Part shown: piece by piece, positions 22,954 to 34,115 of the stretch
How positions within the stretch are numbered: the stretch's first letter is position 1
How the letters are laid out: each line of letters opens with the position of its first letter
Source: Rosa chinensis
Lineage: Eukaryota; Streptophyta; Magnoliopsida; Rosales; Rosaceae
Assembly: GCF_002994745.2 (NCBI RefSeq)
Contig: NC_037091.1
Span: 9,424,501-9,488,500, forward strand
DNA: 64,000 nt
Reading direction: 5' to 3'
Notes under the pieces: generated by a model
What the model was told of the DNA's origin: nothing
Seen by the model: only the letters and a program-made list of their open reading frames with translations
Databases searched by the model: none
Position numbers and translations under genes: made by a program

Positions 22954-25900
22954 ATGGCTTCCTCATCCTCCTCCCCTAAAAACACTCCTTCTGTTACCAA
23001 CTTTCTCACAATCAAACATGACCGCACCAACTATCCCCTATGGCTTGCTCAGATCACTCCTATTCTGAAAAGTCGAAAACTATGGGGTTTTGTTGATGGT
23101 AACAATCCATGCCCCCCTTGCTTCCTGCAAGACAAAGAAGGTAAACTCACTGATCAAGTCAATCCGAAATTTGAGCCTTGGCTTGTACAAGATCAGATGG
23201 TCCTGAGTTGGATCAATGGTTCTCTCACCCCAAAAGTCCTCTCTACTATAGCCCGCTCCACCTCTTCTCAAGCTACGTGGACTGCATTAGCAACCCAATT
23301 TGCTTCTCAATCCCAGCACCGTGTTCTTCAACTCCACGCTGATCTTCTTCGCATCACTAGAGGTACAATGTCTATTTCAGATTACCTGGACAAACTCAAT
23401 TCCATTGCAGACAACTTGGCCCTTGCCGGTTCTCCTATCCCCGATGTGGATCTTGTCAACATTATCACGACCAATGTTGGCCCCCTATATGAAACAACAA
23501 TCAGCTCCGCTCAAGCTCGTGATTCTCCTATCACTTATGAAGCTCTTCTCCTTAGTGCCGAGCGCCGTGTCTCTGAATATGCTCTTCCTGCTGCTGACGA
23601 AGGAATCCATGCACTTCATGCCACTCAATCTCGGGGACGAGGTCAGAACTCATTCATCTCTAGCCGTGGAGGTTCCAACCGTGGAGGATCACATTCTCAT
23701 GGCATCACAAGTTCCGGTTCTGCTCCCCCTAGAGGGCGTGGTACGTTCTCTTATTCTTGTGGCTCCTCTGGGTCTCGTAGGTCTTCCATATTGGGTCCAG
23801 CCCTAGGTACCACTGTTGTCAATTTTAATTTAGTACTCACAAGTGCACGAATCAATTGTAGAATAAATGTGCAAGCACGAGGTCATTCCCTCAAGGACTG
23901 ATTGAGACAATTTTATTATGACAAATGTGCTATACTTAAGTGAAACAAACTGATTTTTATGATGTGATTAAGGGTTAACAGAAAATTAAAGAAAGAAAAA
24001 CGGAAATTAAAGATAAGAATGAGTAATGAGATTCTTTAGAGTTTAAAAACAGATTATGAAGATGCTAAAGCATTGAATCCACCACCTAATACTCCTATCC
24101 TATTCTCTAGTTGATAACAATTGAACACCTAGACATCATGCTAAAGATTTCCGTACATAAGCCTTATTGATCCTAGACATATGCCAAAGTTCTTCTAACC
24201 TATGAATTCCAACTTATTGATCCTGTATAGAACTCAAGTAGCCAAAGTATAATTTACTCCACTTAATGATCAGGTTCAAGCAAACATGTTCAACTCCATT
24301 AAGCACAAAAGAACTAGGAAATCATGCAAACAAGAATATCGACTATGATCAAGCAATTCTTAATTCACAATTCTTTAATCACAAGATTGAATTATCTTTT
24401 GGCACCCTAGAAAACATCTACTCATTGATCAAGCATCATGTTCTCCAACCAAATAACTTATAAACAAAACCTAGGTCTTATTGATCCCGAGCAAAGATTT
24501 TGAATAAAAGTTCTATTGAAACGGTGATTAAGAGTTTAACATAGAAATCCAGAAATTCAATAGCAAACCAACTAGATAAATAGAATAGTCATATTAAGGG
24601 CTTCATCTCAGCCCTAGCCTAGAAGTTTAGCAGTCCATAACTATGAAAAACATGACTAGAATCAAAGAAAACATGAAACAAACAATGGAAGAATTGAGGA
24701 ACTCGGGTCCAGTGATGGTGAGAGCTTCTCATCTCCTTGTTCTCTGCAGAATCTGCTGCCTCTTGTGTGTAAAAACGTTCTAGGTTTTCTGCCTTCTATG
24801 TCCCTCCCAAATCCTACTTGACTTGGGCATCTTAGGTCTTCTAGTCCAACTTGGAATAGCTTTCTTCTCTCCAAAGAAATGCAGGGTTATTAAAGTCAAT
24901 GCAAGAAATTACTCCAAATATGTCAAACACGTTCAGCCTTGTTCCATTCAAGTGCTAAGAACAACGGACTTGGGCCTCACAAGTCAGATTTAGAAAATCC
25001 GTCAGAATCTGCCTTCCTGAACTAGGTTCACTTAAATCATCATAACTTGCTCCACAAGAATGCGAATCCACTTTCGTAAAATTCCTCAGAAAGCTAACAT
25101 CCGTATCTTTCCAATGGTATAAGGCTCTCCTGCTAGTTTCTTGTGAGAAGGTGCAGTTTAATCTGTGAAGTTGACGCAAAGTAGAGACAATTCTGGACAC
25201 TCAGGATAGCAAGCACCCTTTCAATCCTGCGTTTAACTTCAAGCTCCAAATCTTTCTTTTCTCCAATTTAACCTACAAAACACAAACAAAAAGTAAATGG
25301 CTAAAAAATGACAAGAACTAAGCCTAGAATCTTATATTTAAGGGTATAAAAATGTATGAAATTATGAACCTATCAACCACCACAAGCAATGGTAACTCAT
25401 TTTTCAATACTGGTCGCATTCAATGCCAAATATGCTCTCGCCCTGGCCACTCCACTATTGACTGCTTCAACTTCCTCAATTTATCTTATGAGGGTCGTGT
25501 CCCATCTTCTCGGCTCACTGCCATGACTGCTCATCACTCTCCTTCTGAAGAAACATGGTTGACAGACACCGGGGCCAATTCTCATGTGACACCAAACCTA
25601 GGTAATATTGATTCTCCTACAACTTATAAAGGTCTTGATAATCTTGGTGGAATTAATTCTGATTCTGGATTGTCTATTAAACACATTGGCTCTTCTAAGC
25701 TTCATTCTTCCCCTTACTTCTTTCATCTCATTGATATTCTTCATTGTCCGTCTGCATCTACTAATATTCTCTCTGTCTACAAATTCACTATTGATAATCA
25801 TTGTTATTTTATCTTTTATCCTAATTTCTTCTGTGTTAAGGATCTAAAGACGGGGAAGATGCTCTACCACGGGAAGAGTGAAAATGGCCTTTATCCATTA

Positions 25901-28900
25901 CGGTTTCCTTCAAAAACATCCAAAGTCTCTAGTTCATTGGCTAATGTTGGCACTCATGTCTCAGCTGAAACTTGGCATTTTCTCCATGGTCATGCATCTT
26001 CTGCTATCGTATCTAAAGTATTGTCTAATAAAGCTGTTCCAGTAGTGGGATAAAGCACTTTCTCTTTTTGTCAGTCATGTCCATTAGGGAAAAGTACAAA
26101 ACTTCCCTATCAATTATCAGATTCTGTATCCAATTTCCCATTAGAAATAATACATTCGGATGTTTGGTGCTCCTCTCTTTTATCTCATCAAGGTTTCAAA
26201 CATTATTTACTATTTGTCGATGACTATTCCCGCAACTCTTGGATATATCCCATGAAAAAAAGAATGAAGTCTTTCAATTATTTATCACTTTTCGTACTCA
26301 CGTGGAAAAATTATTTAATCGTCCCATAAAAATGCTTCAGTGTGATGAAGGCGGTGAATACAAGAGTCATGCTTTTCAATCCTATTTATCCACTCATGGA
26401 ATATTCCAACGATTTTCTTGTCCAAAACACCCTGAACAAAACGGTATGGCCGAACGAAAACATCGCCATATTGTTGATACTGGACTAACTCTTTTAGCCC
26501 ATGCACATATGCCATCCACGTATTGGGTTGACTCGTTCAATACGGCAGTGTATATCATCAATCGTCTTCCATCTCGAGTTCTTAACTATGCCTCTCCCTA
26601 TGAAAAACTTTTTCATCATATGCCTCAATATCACTCTTTAAAGGTCTTTGGTTGTGCTTGTTTTCCTTATCTTCGTCCCTATAACTCTTCTAAATTACAA
26701 TTAAGGTCCAAACGTTGTGTGTTCTTGGGTTATTCTCTCAATCATCAAGGCTATCGTTGTTTTGATCCTTCTTCAGGCCGTGTTTATTTGTCTCGTCATG
26801 TGTTATTTGATGAGTCCAGTTTTTCCATTTACCGAACCTGCTCTCACTTCAGGTTCCTCCATTGATCCCTCAACAAATCAATCCACAATATTTTTTGGCG
26901 CATTATCAGGCCCAAGTCCATCTCTTTCTCCAAGTCCTTCTCCTTCTCCACGTACATCTGATCCTCCACGTCATTCTCACTCTCCTTCTCCTTCTGCGGC
27001 AAATGTTGCTCCTCCTCCAGACCATGACCGTCAATCTCCCACACCGCCTCTCCAAGTCTATACTCGCAACCCACAATGCCCAGTTCTCACTTTTGGTGAT
27101 TCCTCCCAATCCCAATCTCCAACTTCCCTCTCAAATCAGAGTCCTCCAACTCCGATTTCGCCCTTCTCTCCACAGACAGATGCATCACCGTTTACCCACA
27201 CGGATACCCATTCGTCCACCTCTCTGCCCACTGACAATCCGATTCCACCATTGTTATCCTCTCCTTTGGTGTCACAGGTGCAAAATCAAGGTGGCATCGT
27301 CACTCGCAGCAAACATGGAATTAGCAAGCCCAATCCCAGATATGCTATGCACACTACTCTCCTCGCTCTTCCTCTTGAGCCTACTTGTTATACACAAGCT
27401 GCAAAGTATCCAGAATGGTGTGAAGCAATGGATCATGAGTTCAAAGCATTGCAACAAGCAGGTACTTGGTCCTTAGTTCCACCATCCTCCTCAATGAATA
27501 TTCTTCCTAATAAATGGGTATTCCGAATCAAGAAACGCTCAGATGGAAGTATTGAGCGATATAAGGCCCGGCTGGTCGCCAATGGCTTTCATCAGCAAGA
27601 GGGCCTTGATTATACTGAAACATTCAGTCCAGTTGTTAAGCACTCCATAATTCGCCTCATTCTTGCTCTTGCAGTCAGTCATCGTTGGCCAATTCGACAG
27701 TTAGATGTCCAAAATGTGTTTCTCCATGGCTATCTCAGTGAGGATGTCTACATGAAGCAACCTGTTGGTTTTGTCGATCCGAAATTCCCCACACATGTCT
27801 GCAAGCTCCACCGTTCATTATATGGTTTAAAACAAGCTCCTCAGGCTTGGTTTCGGTGCTTCTCTGATTACTTAGAAGAACTTGGTTTCTTGGAATCAAG
27901 GGCTGACTACTCTATGTTCACATTCAATAATAATGGCATCTATATCATTCTTCTTATTTATGTGGATGACATTCTTATAACGGGTAACAACTCTTCTCAC
28001 ATCTCACACCTCATTCATACTCTCAATTCCTTATTCTCTATGAAAGATTTGGGCTATGTTCATTATTTTCTTGGTATTGAGGCTGCTTATAATGGTGATC
28101 ATTTGCATATGACACAACACAAATATATTGTGGATCTGCTGAAAAAGACCAAGCTTCATGATTCTAAACCTTATCCTACGCCTGTTTTATCTGGCAAAAA
28201 GCTAAGTGTCTATGATGGTGTCAAGTTAGAGAATCCTTCTGAATATAGAAGTATTGTTTGGGCTTACAGTACCTCAATCTCACTCATCCTGATATTTGCT
28301 ATACTGTTAATCAAGTGTGTCAATTCATGCATTCACCCACTAATGTTCATTGGGTGGCAGTCAAAAGAATCCTACGGTATTTGAAGTGCACCATTAATCA
28401 TGGGTTAGTTTATAAGCCCGGTTCTCTCAAGTTAGTTGCCTATTCGAATGCTGATTATGCCGGTGATCCGGATGATCGTCATTCCACAGGTGGGTTCTGT
28501 GTTTATCTTAGTGCCAACTTGATTTCTTGGAGCTCAAAGAAACATAAAACAGTCTCTTAGTCCAGTGCGGAAGCTGAGTACCGTCAGCTTGCTTACACAG
28601 CCGCTGAGTTATCTTGGCTTCGGTCTCTCTTTTGTGATCTTAATGTGTTTTTCTCCTGTCCACGAATCTAGTGTGATAATGTCAGCTCTATATCTTTGGC
28701 CTCCAATCCAGTTTTCCATTCCCGAACCAAGCATATCGAAGTTGATTACCATTATGTGAGGGATAAGGTTGTTCGCAAAGAGCTGGCAGTTTCCTAAGTC
28801 TTTACTGATGACCAAACAGCTGACAATTTCACCAAGGGCTTATCTACTCAGCGTTTCCAGTTTCTTGCATCTAGGCTTCCGGTCCGTGCTTGTCCTCTCA

Positions 28901-28910
28901 GCTTACGGGG
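22954..28910 (+). pseudogene. Copia gag-pol polyprotein, interrupted and frameshifted
   Basis: Starts at ATG 22954 (MASSSSSPKNTPSVTNF). Order: gag (YPLWLAQITPILKSRKLWGF), zinc knuckle CQICSRPGHSTIDC at about 25417-25458, protease LTDTGANSHVT at about 25558, integrase (HSDVWCSS, VDDYSR, CDEGGEYKS, HPEQNGMAERKHR), reverse transcriptase (LDVQNVFLHGYL, LLIYVDDILITGNN at about 27948) and RNase H (YSNADYAGDPDDRHSTGG, SSAEAEYR). The int-before-RT order is diagnostic of copia. Damage: solo LTR insertion; stop TAA at 26051-26053; single-base shifts at the A-run near 26262, the T-run near 26830 and near 28255; stop TAG at 28558-28560. The reading frame across the solo LTR would rejoin exactly if one copy of the ACCAC duplication were removed. 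Confidence 0.93.
23814..25375. mobile_element. Solo LTR, 1,562 bp, inside the copia gag region
   Basis: Begins TGTTGTCAATTTTAAT, ends GAACCTATCA; 5-bp duplication ACCAC at 23809-23813 and 25376-25380. No domain-bearing frame. The flanking copia frame is interrupted between ...GPALGTT and TSNGNSFFNTG.... Lineage not assigned. Confidence 0.9.
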
Positions 28911-28913
28911 GAA

Positions 28914-29181
28914 TGATAATCAAGAAAGATAGTCCAGGTTCATTGCGTTGATCATTCCTTCAATTACTCTAGCAGATCCTAAATCAAAGAGCATTGATTT
29001 ACTTATTGTAATCAGTTTCTTGTATCTGCTTTCAATGCAATATATTCTGTAAATCAATCAATTAGTTCTTACCTTAGATAGAATATAGCCCTTGTATAAA
29101 TCTAGGAATCTAGGCTTTGTATTGTAAAGCTGTTATCCAATTCAAACAGATTATTCCAATCTCTTCCTCTGTTCTTATTTA
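28914..29181 (+). repeat. 3' LTR of the copia element
   Basis: 268 bp; begins TGATAATCAAGAAAGATAG, ends TGTTCTTATTTA followed by GAGCT. Confidence 0.9.
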
Positions 29182-30285
29182 GAGCTATCAAACAGACAAC
29201 ATTATGAGTTGAAGTTGTGGAGTACGAAGTAAATTTATTTCTGCTTGAGCTTTGAAGAAAATCAACCTATCACAGCCTAATGAAATGAGTGATGACATGC
29301 AGGTCTGACGATCCATTATCCTCTAGACAGAGTGCATGTGCCTGAACATGTCAAAGCATGGAAAGACCAATTGCATTCATGTACATCTGACAAACTCATT
29401 TTCAGATTTTCTTAAAATAAGAAGCACAGTGGCAACTCTAAACACCATACCCTTGAATCTTATAGGATTGTGATTACCTTGGTGAGTTTGTTCCTCAATG
29501 AATCCAACTTGGCATCCACTTTTGGATCACAGATTGCATTTTGACATGCTGAAATATCAACAGGTATTTCATCCTATAAAATTAGTTGCTTAGATTATTA
29601 AGTTATCAATAGAGAATATAATTACTTCTTAAATCAAGTAAAATAGTTCTTTGTACTTTACACAACCCAGACTCCAAAACTGAATTAAATTAAAGCAAAA
29701 CAGGAAACAACAATTAACTGAAAAGGACCTACACTTTTAGGTAGTACAAACCCCTCAGAAACTTCAAAACAGTGGTCAAGACAGTATCGGTCCCATATAA
29801 CCAGCCGCTTATCAACATTTGATTGAACAACTTTTTGAATGAGATTAACGCCTTGTAGATAAGTGAATAAACACCCGATAATGGCTAAAAAAAACACTCA
29901 CATTGTATCTTCTTAATATATCACAATCCTCAAGCCAATCATCCATAAGAATCTAATATTACGAAAAACAAAAGCTAACTATATCTTTTTTGCTAAGTTT
30001 GGAAAGAAATGTGTTCCCAGATACACACACATACTCGAAATCACAAAAGCAATACAGAAATTCATAGAGTCTGTATAAAACTAAAACAAAGCAAATAAGA
30101 GGAAAACAAAAGAAAAAAGGAAAATTAGGAAAAGATAGTACCTTGGCTAGATCTTGAGCTCTGTCAGTGCCTTTGACTTTCCAAAAAGGTCGAAACTTCC
30201 CTGAAAACGAAACCTGAAATAGCTTTGAGAAAGGCCTCTTGAGGCGGGCTTTGTTGGTCATGGGAGAGAGCGAGTTGGTTCTCAT

Positions 30286-30485
30286 TGTAGGAGCAACTGA
30301 GTTGGGTCTTTTTGGCCAATTGGGGGTCAGCTTCGGAGAGAAGAAGACATTTTGGGTTCAAAGCCTTTCAAGGAAAAGTAATGAAGGATGACAAAGGCGA
30401 AATTAGATTTAGAAGATAATGGAATTCGTTGGAGATAGGGACCTTACTGGATCAAAAAGCCTTGAATTGATTCAGATCTTTAGCC

Positions 30486-30520
<35 letters not shown>

Positions 30521-31103
30521 GTGAGTGAGAGTGAGGGTAACGCAAAGCGGAGCTTCGATTATCAATTAGGTAGACGAAGTTGGAGGCAAGTTTGGAGAAG
30601 TGAAAAGTGACCCCTAACTCCAACCCTAATTTCTTGCTGGAGACTAAGAACAACCGTTGAATTAGGGCTTCAAGGAGAAGGGTAAATCGAAGTAAAGGAT
30701 TTGGGTCGGTATATCGGGGAAGAAAGAATAGAAGAGAGAGTTGGACTGAGAGCTGGACTCAGCGTTTTGACACAGAGAGAGACAGAGAGGGGTGAGTGGT
30801 TCTCTCTTCTTCTTTTGTTTTTTTATTCTTTCGGACATATGGGTTCGGTGGCAGACTTCAATTATAATTTAGTTCATCCCACATCAAATAGTTAAACAAC
30901 TGTTGTAAGAGAATATACATAAAATGATATGGGCCAAAGGAGGGAGGGAAATTTGCCGCCTACCTAACCTTGGTGGAAGGAATTCAAATCAATTTGAGCC
31001 AAAATGAAAAATTGTTGTTGCTTATGTTCCTCATTCAGAGAACAGAATGACAATACCTGTTGTACAAGATTTTTCATCTTGCACTAGGTACACCTAGTAG
31101 AAA
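30286..31103 (-). other. Upstream region of the MIS12-like gene within element B
   Basis: Contains a (GA)15 tract at 30488-30517 and purine-rich leader-like sequence, as expected of a plant promoter and 5' UTR captured with the gene. No frame with a known domain. Confidence 0.4.
30488..30517. repeat. (GA)n microsatellite
   Basis: Fifteen uninterrupted GA units. Confidence 0.95.
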
Positions 31104-31455
31104 TTGTCAAATTGTCACACAACGGAAACAACTAGACTGTTGTACCTTGCAGCATATTTCCACAACAGAACATGCATAATTCTGTTGTGTGATAAAATTG
31201 GTGAACTTGTCATCGGAGGGAATTTTGAGTTCAGTAATGGTGGGATATCTGCCTCTAAATTTTGTGTCATTCATACAACAGAACATGCATAATTTTGTTG
31301 TGTGATAGAACTCTGAAGAAAAAGTTTTCAATTTAGTAGCATTCCCACATAACTTCATTAGCACCGTTATACAATGGAGTTCACGTTATCAGACGATGGT
31401 AAACTTTTATTCTCTTGTCTGATGGGTGTTGTATGATGCATTTATTGTGGTAGTG
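31104..31455. repeat. Right subterminal array and terminus of CACTA element B
   Basis: Inverted repeats CACAACAGAACATGCATAAT...TTCTGTTGTGTGATA occur twice (31161-31192 and 31275-31306), plus CAGACGATGG...CTTGTCTGATGGG, ending GTGGTAGTG at 31455. Confidence 0.85.
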
Positions 31456-31458
31456 AAC

Positions 31459-31721
31459 AAAGAATTATGGTGAATAGCAATAGGATAATTTTTGTTTGGT
31501 TGGTAGATAAACGTCAATAGTCAATAATGACTCAATATGATATAATGTTGGTGTGGTTAGGTTGATCATTTTTCAATCAGCAAGAAGCAAATTTTTATGA
31601 GATGTGCACTAACCCTAATGCTTTTTTTCCGAAACGACTTCGAATATACTTTTGATATCAGAGGATATCGAAGAGCCTCCAATGAAGTTGAGAATGGAGC
31701 CTCAACCTTCACCCGACTGAG
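31459..31721. other. Host or older DNA between element B and the LTR element
   Basis: A short frame (FRNDFEYTFDIRGYRR, about 31629) stays open up to the insertion point at 31721 and continues for about 25 codons at 42973 when the LTR element is ignored. Not recognised. Confidence 0.35.
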
Positions 31722-31884
31722 TGCTAGAATTTCAACCATGGAAGAAGAAAAAGAAAGAAGAAGGAAAAGAAAACGCAGAGGAAGTTGAGGACCTACATTT
31801 TGACTGGATTATCTGATTACAGTTTTTACAGCAAAGTTTTCTTTATATACTAAAATAAGCACTATTACTATGCTGCCCTTAACA
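31722..31884 (-). repeat. LTR (left copy)
   Basis: 163 bp, TG...CA ends, identical to 42805-42967. Confidence 0.95.
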
Positions 31885-32592
31885 TCCCCCCTCAACCATA
31901 TGCTTGGGATACCAAGCATAATGGTTGGAACACATGAATCCCAAATCTAAAAGACCTCAATACTGAAGAATTGGATATAAAAGCCGCAATTTATGCACAG
32001 TTAATCTTCAACCAATATGCGTCTTGAACTCTGGAAAGAAAAATGGTAGAATTGGTGCTTCTTCTATGTAACCCACAGCTTATGTGTATCTATATATGAC
32101 ATCAGTCTTCTCTGCTTGCACATGACAAGTAACAATTTCATTCTAAAATGCATGATCACCATATCATCATTCAGTTTCACCAATGCTTAGGCAGGGTTGA
32201 CGGCTTTGGCATGTGTGAAAATACCATCAGCAAGAGGAATTCTGTGCTTCAGTTTCATGTCCATATCACCATAGACAGCCAAGGTGTACAGAGTCTTCCA
32301 GAACAAGCAGATATTGCCATATATCTGTACCACATCTTCTTACCTTCAACAACCCCAACATCTTTACATCTTCTATCACTTTCCACAATTATGACAGTAC
32401 CGTCCTAGGAAATGTCTACAGCCTCAACCTGGAAGAAAAAGATGAAAAGTGCAGAAGGCAAACGGAAAAATGATTGGTAATTGTACAGAATTCTGATCTT
32501 GAAATTGTGAATGGTAATTGCACAGAAGGAAAAGAAAAGCTGATAATGAACTGAAAAACAAAGGAATCTCTTGGTATTTTGACTGGTAATTG
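31885..32592 (-). other. Internal region of the LTR element, distal part
   Basis: On the minus strand a broken frame reads GTVIIVESDRRCKDVGVVEG and then, shifted, AVYGDMDMKLKHRIPLADG (about 32400-32180). It looks like a protein-coding fragment but I do not recognise it. TGGTAATTGYACA motifs occur near 32475, 32513 and 32585. Confidence 0.4.
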
Positions 32593-32936
32593 TGTGATGC
32601 CCCGGAAATTTGTGACTATTTTCCGAGGATTTTCTGGAATTTAATTTAGTGATTATCGGATGGTTTCGTGGTTAGTGGATGGAGCGGAAGTGTTTCGGGC
32701 GAATAATTAATTGAAATGAATTTTTTGGGGGGTTACAAAGTTGACTTTTTATACGTACGGAATTTGGGAAAACTTCCTTCACGAAAGTCGTAGAGCCCGT
32801 CGATACGAATTCGTGCATATGCGGAACGCAAGAATCGGAGTTTGTACGAATTAGTTATCGCATTTAGAAGAATTTCCAAATTTAGTATATATATTTTTGG
32901 AAACCTTCCCTATTTAGGGTTTCCATTTCTGTCAGC

Positions 32937-32940
<4 letters not shown>

Positions 32941-33011
<71 letters not shown>
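32941..33011. repeat. (CT)n microsatellite, about 35 units
   Basis: Uninterrupted CT run within the solo LTR; long Ser-Leu or Arg-Glu frames across it are repeat artefacts. Confidence 0.96.
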
Positions 33012-33014
<3 letters not shown>

Positions 33015-33784
33015 CTCTCTTGTCCGAAACCACCAGAAAACAGAGCAAAGTTGGCCGTGCTCTCTCTCCCTCCACCGGCCACCAGTGGCAGCCTTGCACC
33101 GCAACACGTCCGGAAGCGGCGGCGGAGGACTCGGCTCCGTTTGAGCCGATTTCGAGTTGATCTCGATAACTCGAGCTACAGGCCACCAATTCTCTTGATT
33201 TTTGGCTCGTTGGACTCGCCTCAACTTCCTGAACAAGCACCAAGAAGGACCGGACCTAGGTAGATCAATTTCACGTTCGTCGGAGCTCAACCCTTCAAGA
33301 TCGAAAAACAACCTTTCGATCCGGATATCTCGAGTTACAGACCACTATTCCTTATGATTCTTGGCCTGGCGAACTCGCCTTGAGTTTTTGAACAAGTATC
33401 CAGAAGGGATCGAGGCGAGTGGTGGAAGTTTTTTCGTCGAACTGGAGCTCGCCGGTTTCTGGAAAATTTCCGGCCAAACTGGACTTTTGAGGTATTTTTC
33501 GACCACTTCCGTTCATTTTATGACTTCGAGCTAGTTGTGAAAGTTGCTCAAAATGATTAAACGAAGAGGAAAAGCTCGGCCCCGACACCATAGGCAGTGG
33601 TCGGCGGCGGATCTGTCCCAAACTCCGGCGGCCTTTTCCTGCCACCTCCGGGGGTCCCAAGGGTAGTTTCTACCCATTTTTATGTTCTACATGTTTATAC
33701 GATCATTTTGATATATAGCATGTAATTTTTGGAGATCGTATGATTAAGTTATGAATTTTACAATTTCGATCGATTTCGATCGTT

Positions 33785-34115
33785 CGATTTGTGATCTGTG
33801 AAGATCAGACCGTCTGATAGACTTGTAGTTTTATTATGTTGATTGTATGACTGTCCCGATGACTTTTTGTGGTCACAGGCGAAGATCCGACCGTTGGATC
33901 TTCGTATAATTGTGAAGTAGTGATTTGGAAGGTGATTCGTGAGAATTCGACGTCGGATTTTCATATAAATTTGTGGAGATGTTAGTAAAGGCGATTCAGG
34001 AAGATCCGACTGTTGGATCTTAATGATAATTTAGGAGGATGATCCTAAGGGCGATCTGTGAGGATTCGACCGTTGGATCATCGTTTAATTTCAATCCGAC
34101 CGTTAGATCATCGTT
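33785..34115. repeat. Dispersed GATCCGACCGTTGGATC-type palindromes
   Basis: At least five imperfect copies in about 330 bases (near 33806, 33885, 33943, 33998, 34062 and 34092), each a short dyad (GATCCGAC...GTYGGATC) spaced by about 30-60 bases inside the solo LTR. Possibly LTR enhancer-like repeats. Confidence 0.7.

Larger units (their letters stand above)
22653..29181 (+). mobile_element. Ty1/copia retrotransposon, full length but defective
   Basis: 5' LTR 22653-22909, 3' LTR 28914-29181, duplication GAGCT at 22648-22652 and 29182-29186. Primer site TGGTATCAAGAGCC at 22910-22923 and a purine tract (ACGGGGGAA) just before the 3' LTR. The LTRs differ by about six substitutions plus an 8-bp duplication (AATCTAGG type) and a 3-bp indel, so the insertion is young but not new. 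A 1,562-bp solo LTR at 23814-25375 interrupts the gag region. Without it the element is about 4.96 kb. Confidence 0.93.
18930..30285 (-). pseudogene. MIS12-like: Captured MIS12-like kinetochore gene inside CACTA element B, split by retroelements
   Basis: Minus-strand exons: 30285-30142 (ends KVKGTDRAQDLAK), 29852-29733 (GVNLIQKVVQSNVDKR, DRYCLDHCFEVSEGFVLPKS), 29573-29478 (DEIPVDISACQNAICDPKVD, AKLDSLRNKLTK). Known: plant MIS12, a kinetochore component, has the same run of motifs (GTDRxQDLxKGV, DKRLxxW.KYCLxHCFxVPEGFxLPK, CDPxLDAxLDSLRxKL) in this order, which makes the identification strong. The last clear exon is 1 base out of phase unless the acceptor at 29854-29853 is AG; it is now AA. 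Downstream blocks at about 19420-19250 and 19094-18930 (VEAEVSKMEQLKSSKLKHII) are in the element but not MIS12-like; the latter resembles MAP65 coiled-coil sequence, weakly. A solo LTR and a copia element separate them from the MIS12 exons. A GA-repeat, leader-like region lies upstream at 30290-30800. Probably not functional. Confidence 0.7.
11694..31455. mobile_element. CACTA element B, a gene-carrying element enlarged by four nested insertions
   Basis: Termini: left CACTACTACAAAAAGTGCAT at 11694; right, read inward on the minus strand, CACTACCACAATAAATGCAT ending at 31455. The 3-bp target duplication AAC is present at 11691-11693 and 31456-31458. Subterminal repeats of the form CACAACAGA...TCTGTTGTGTGA occur at both ends. 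Inside are CACTA element C (12054-18612), a solo LTR (19704-22360) and a copia element (22653-29181), itself holding a solo LTR. Subtracting the insertions and their duplications leaves about 4.0 kb. That core has no TNP2 transposase but carries a MIS12-like gene on the minus strand, so it behaves like a Pack-CACTA element mobilised in trans. Confidence 0.85.

Noticed and set aside
26844..27115. Antisense frames over the copia polyprotein
   Set aside because: Compositional shadows of the Ser/Pro-rich linker; no domain.
29902..29952. Extra MIS12 exon reading MDDWLEDCDILRRYN
   Set aside because: The flanking exons join in the family's order without it; it is likely intronic.
32882..33311. Arg-Glu or Ser-Leu repeat proteins on both strands
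   Set aside because: They are translations of the CT microsatellite within a solo LTR.
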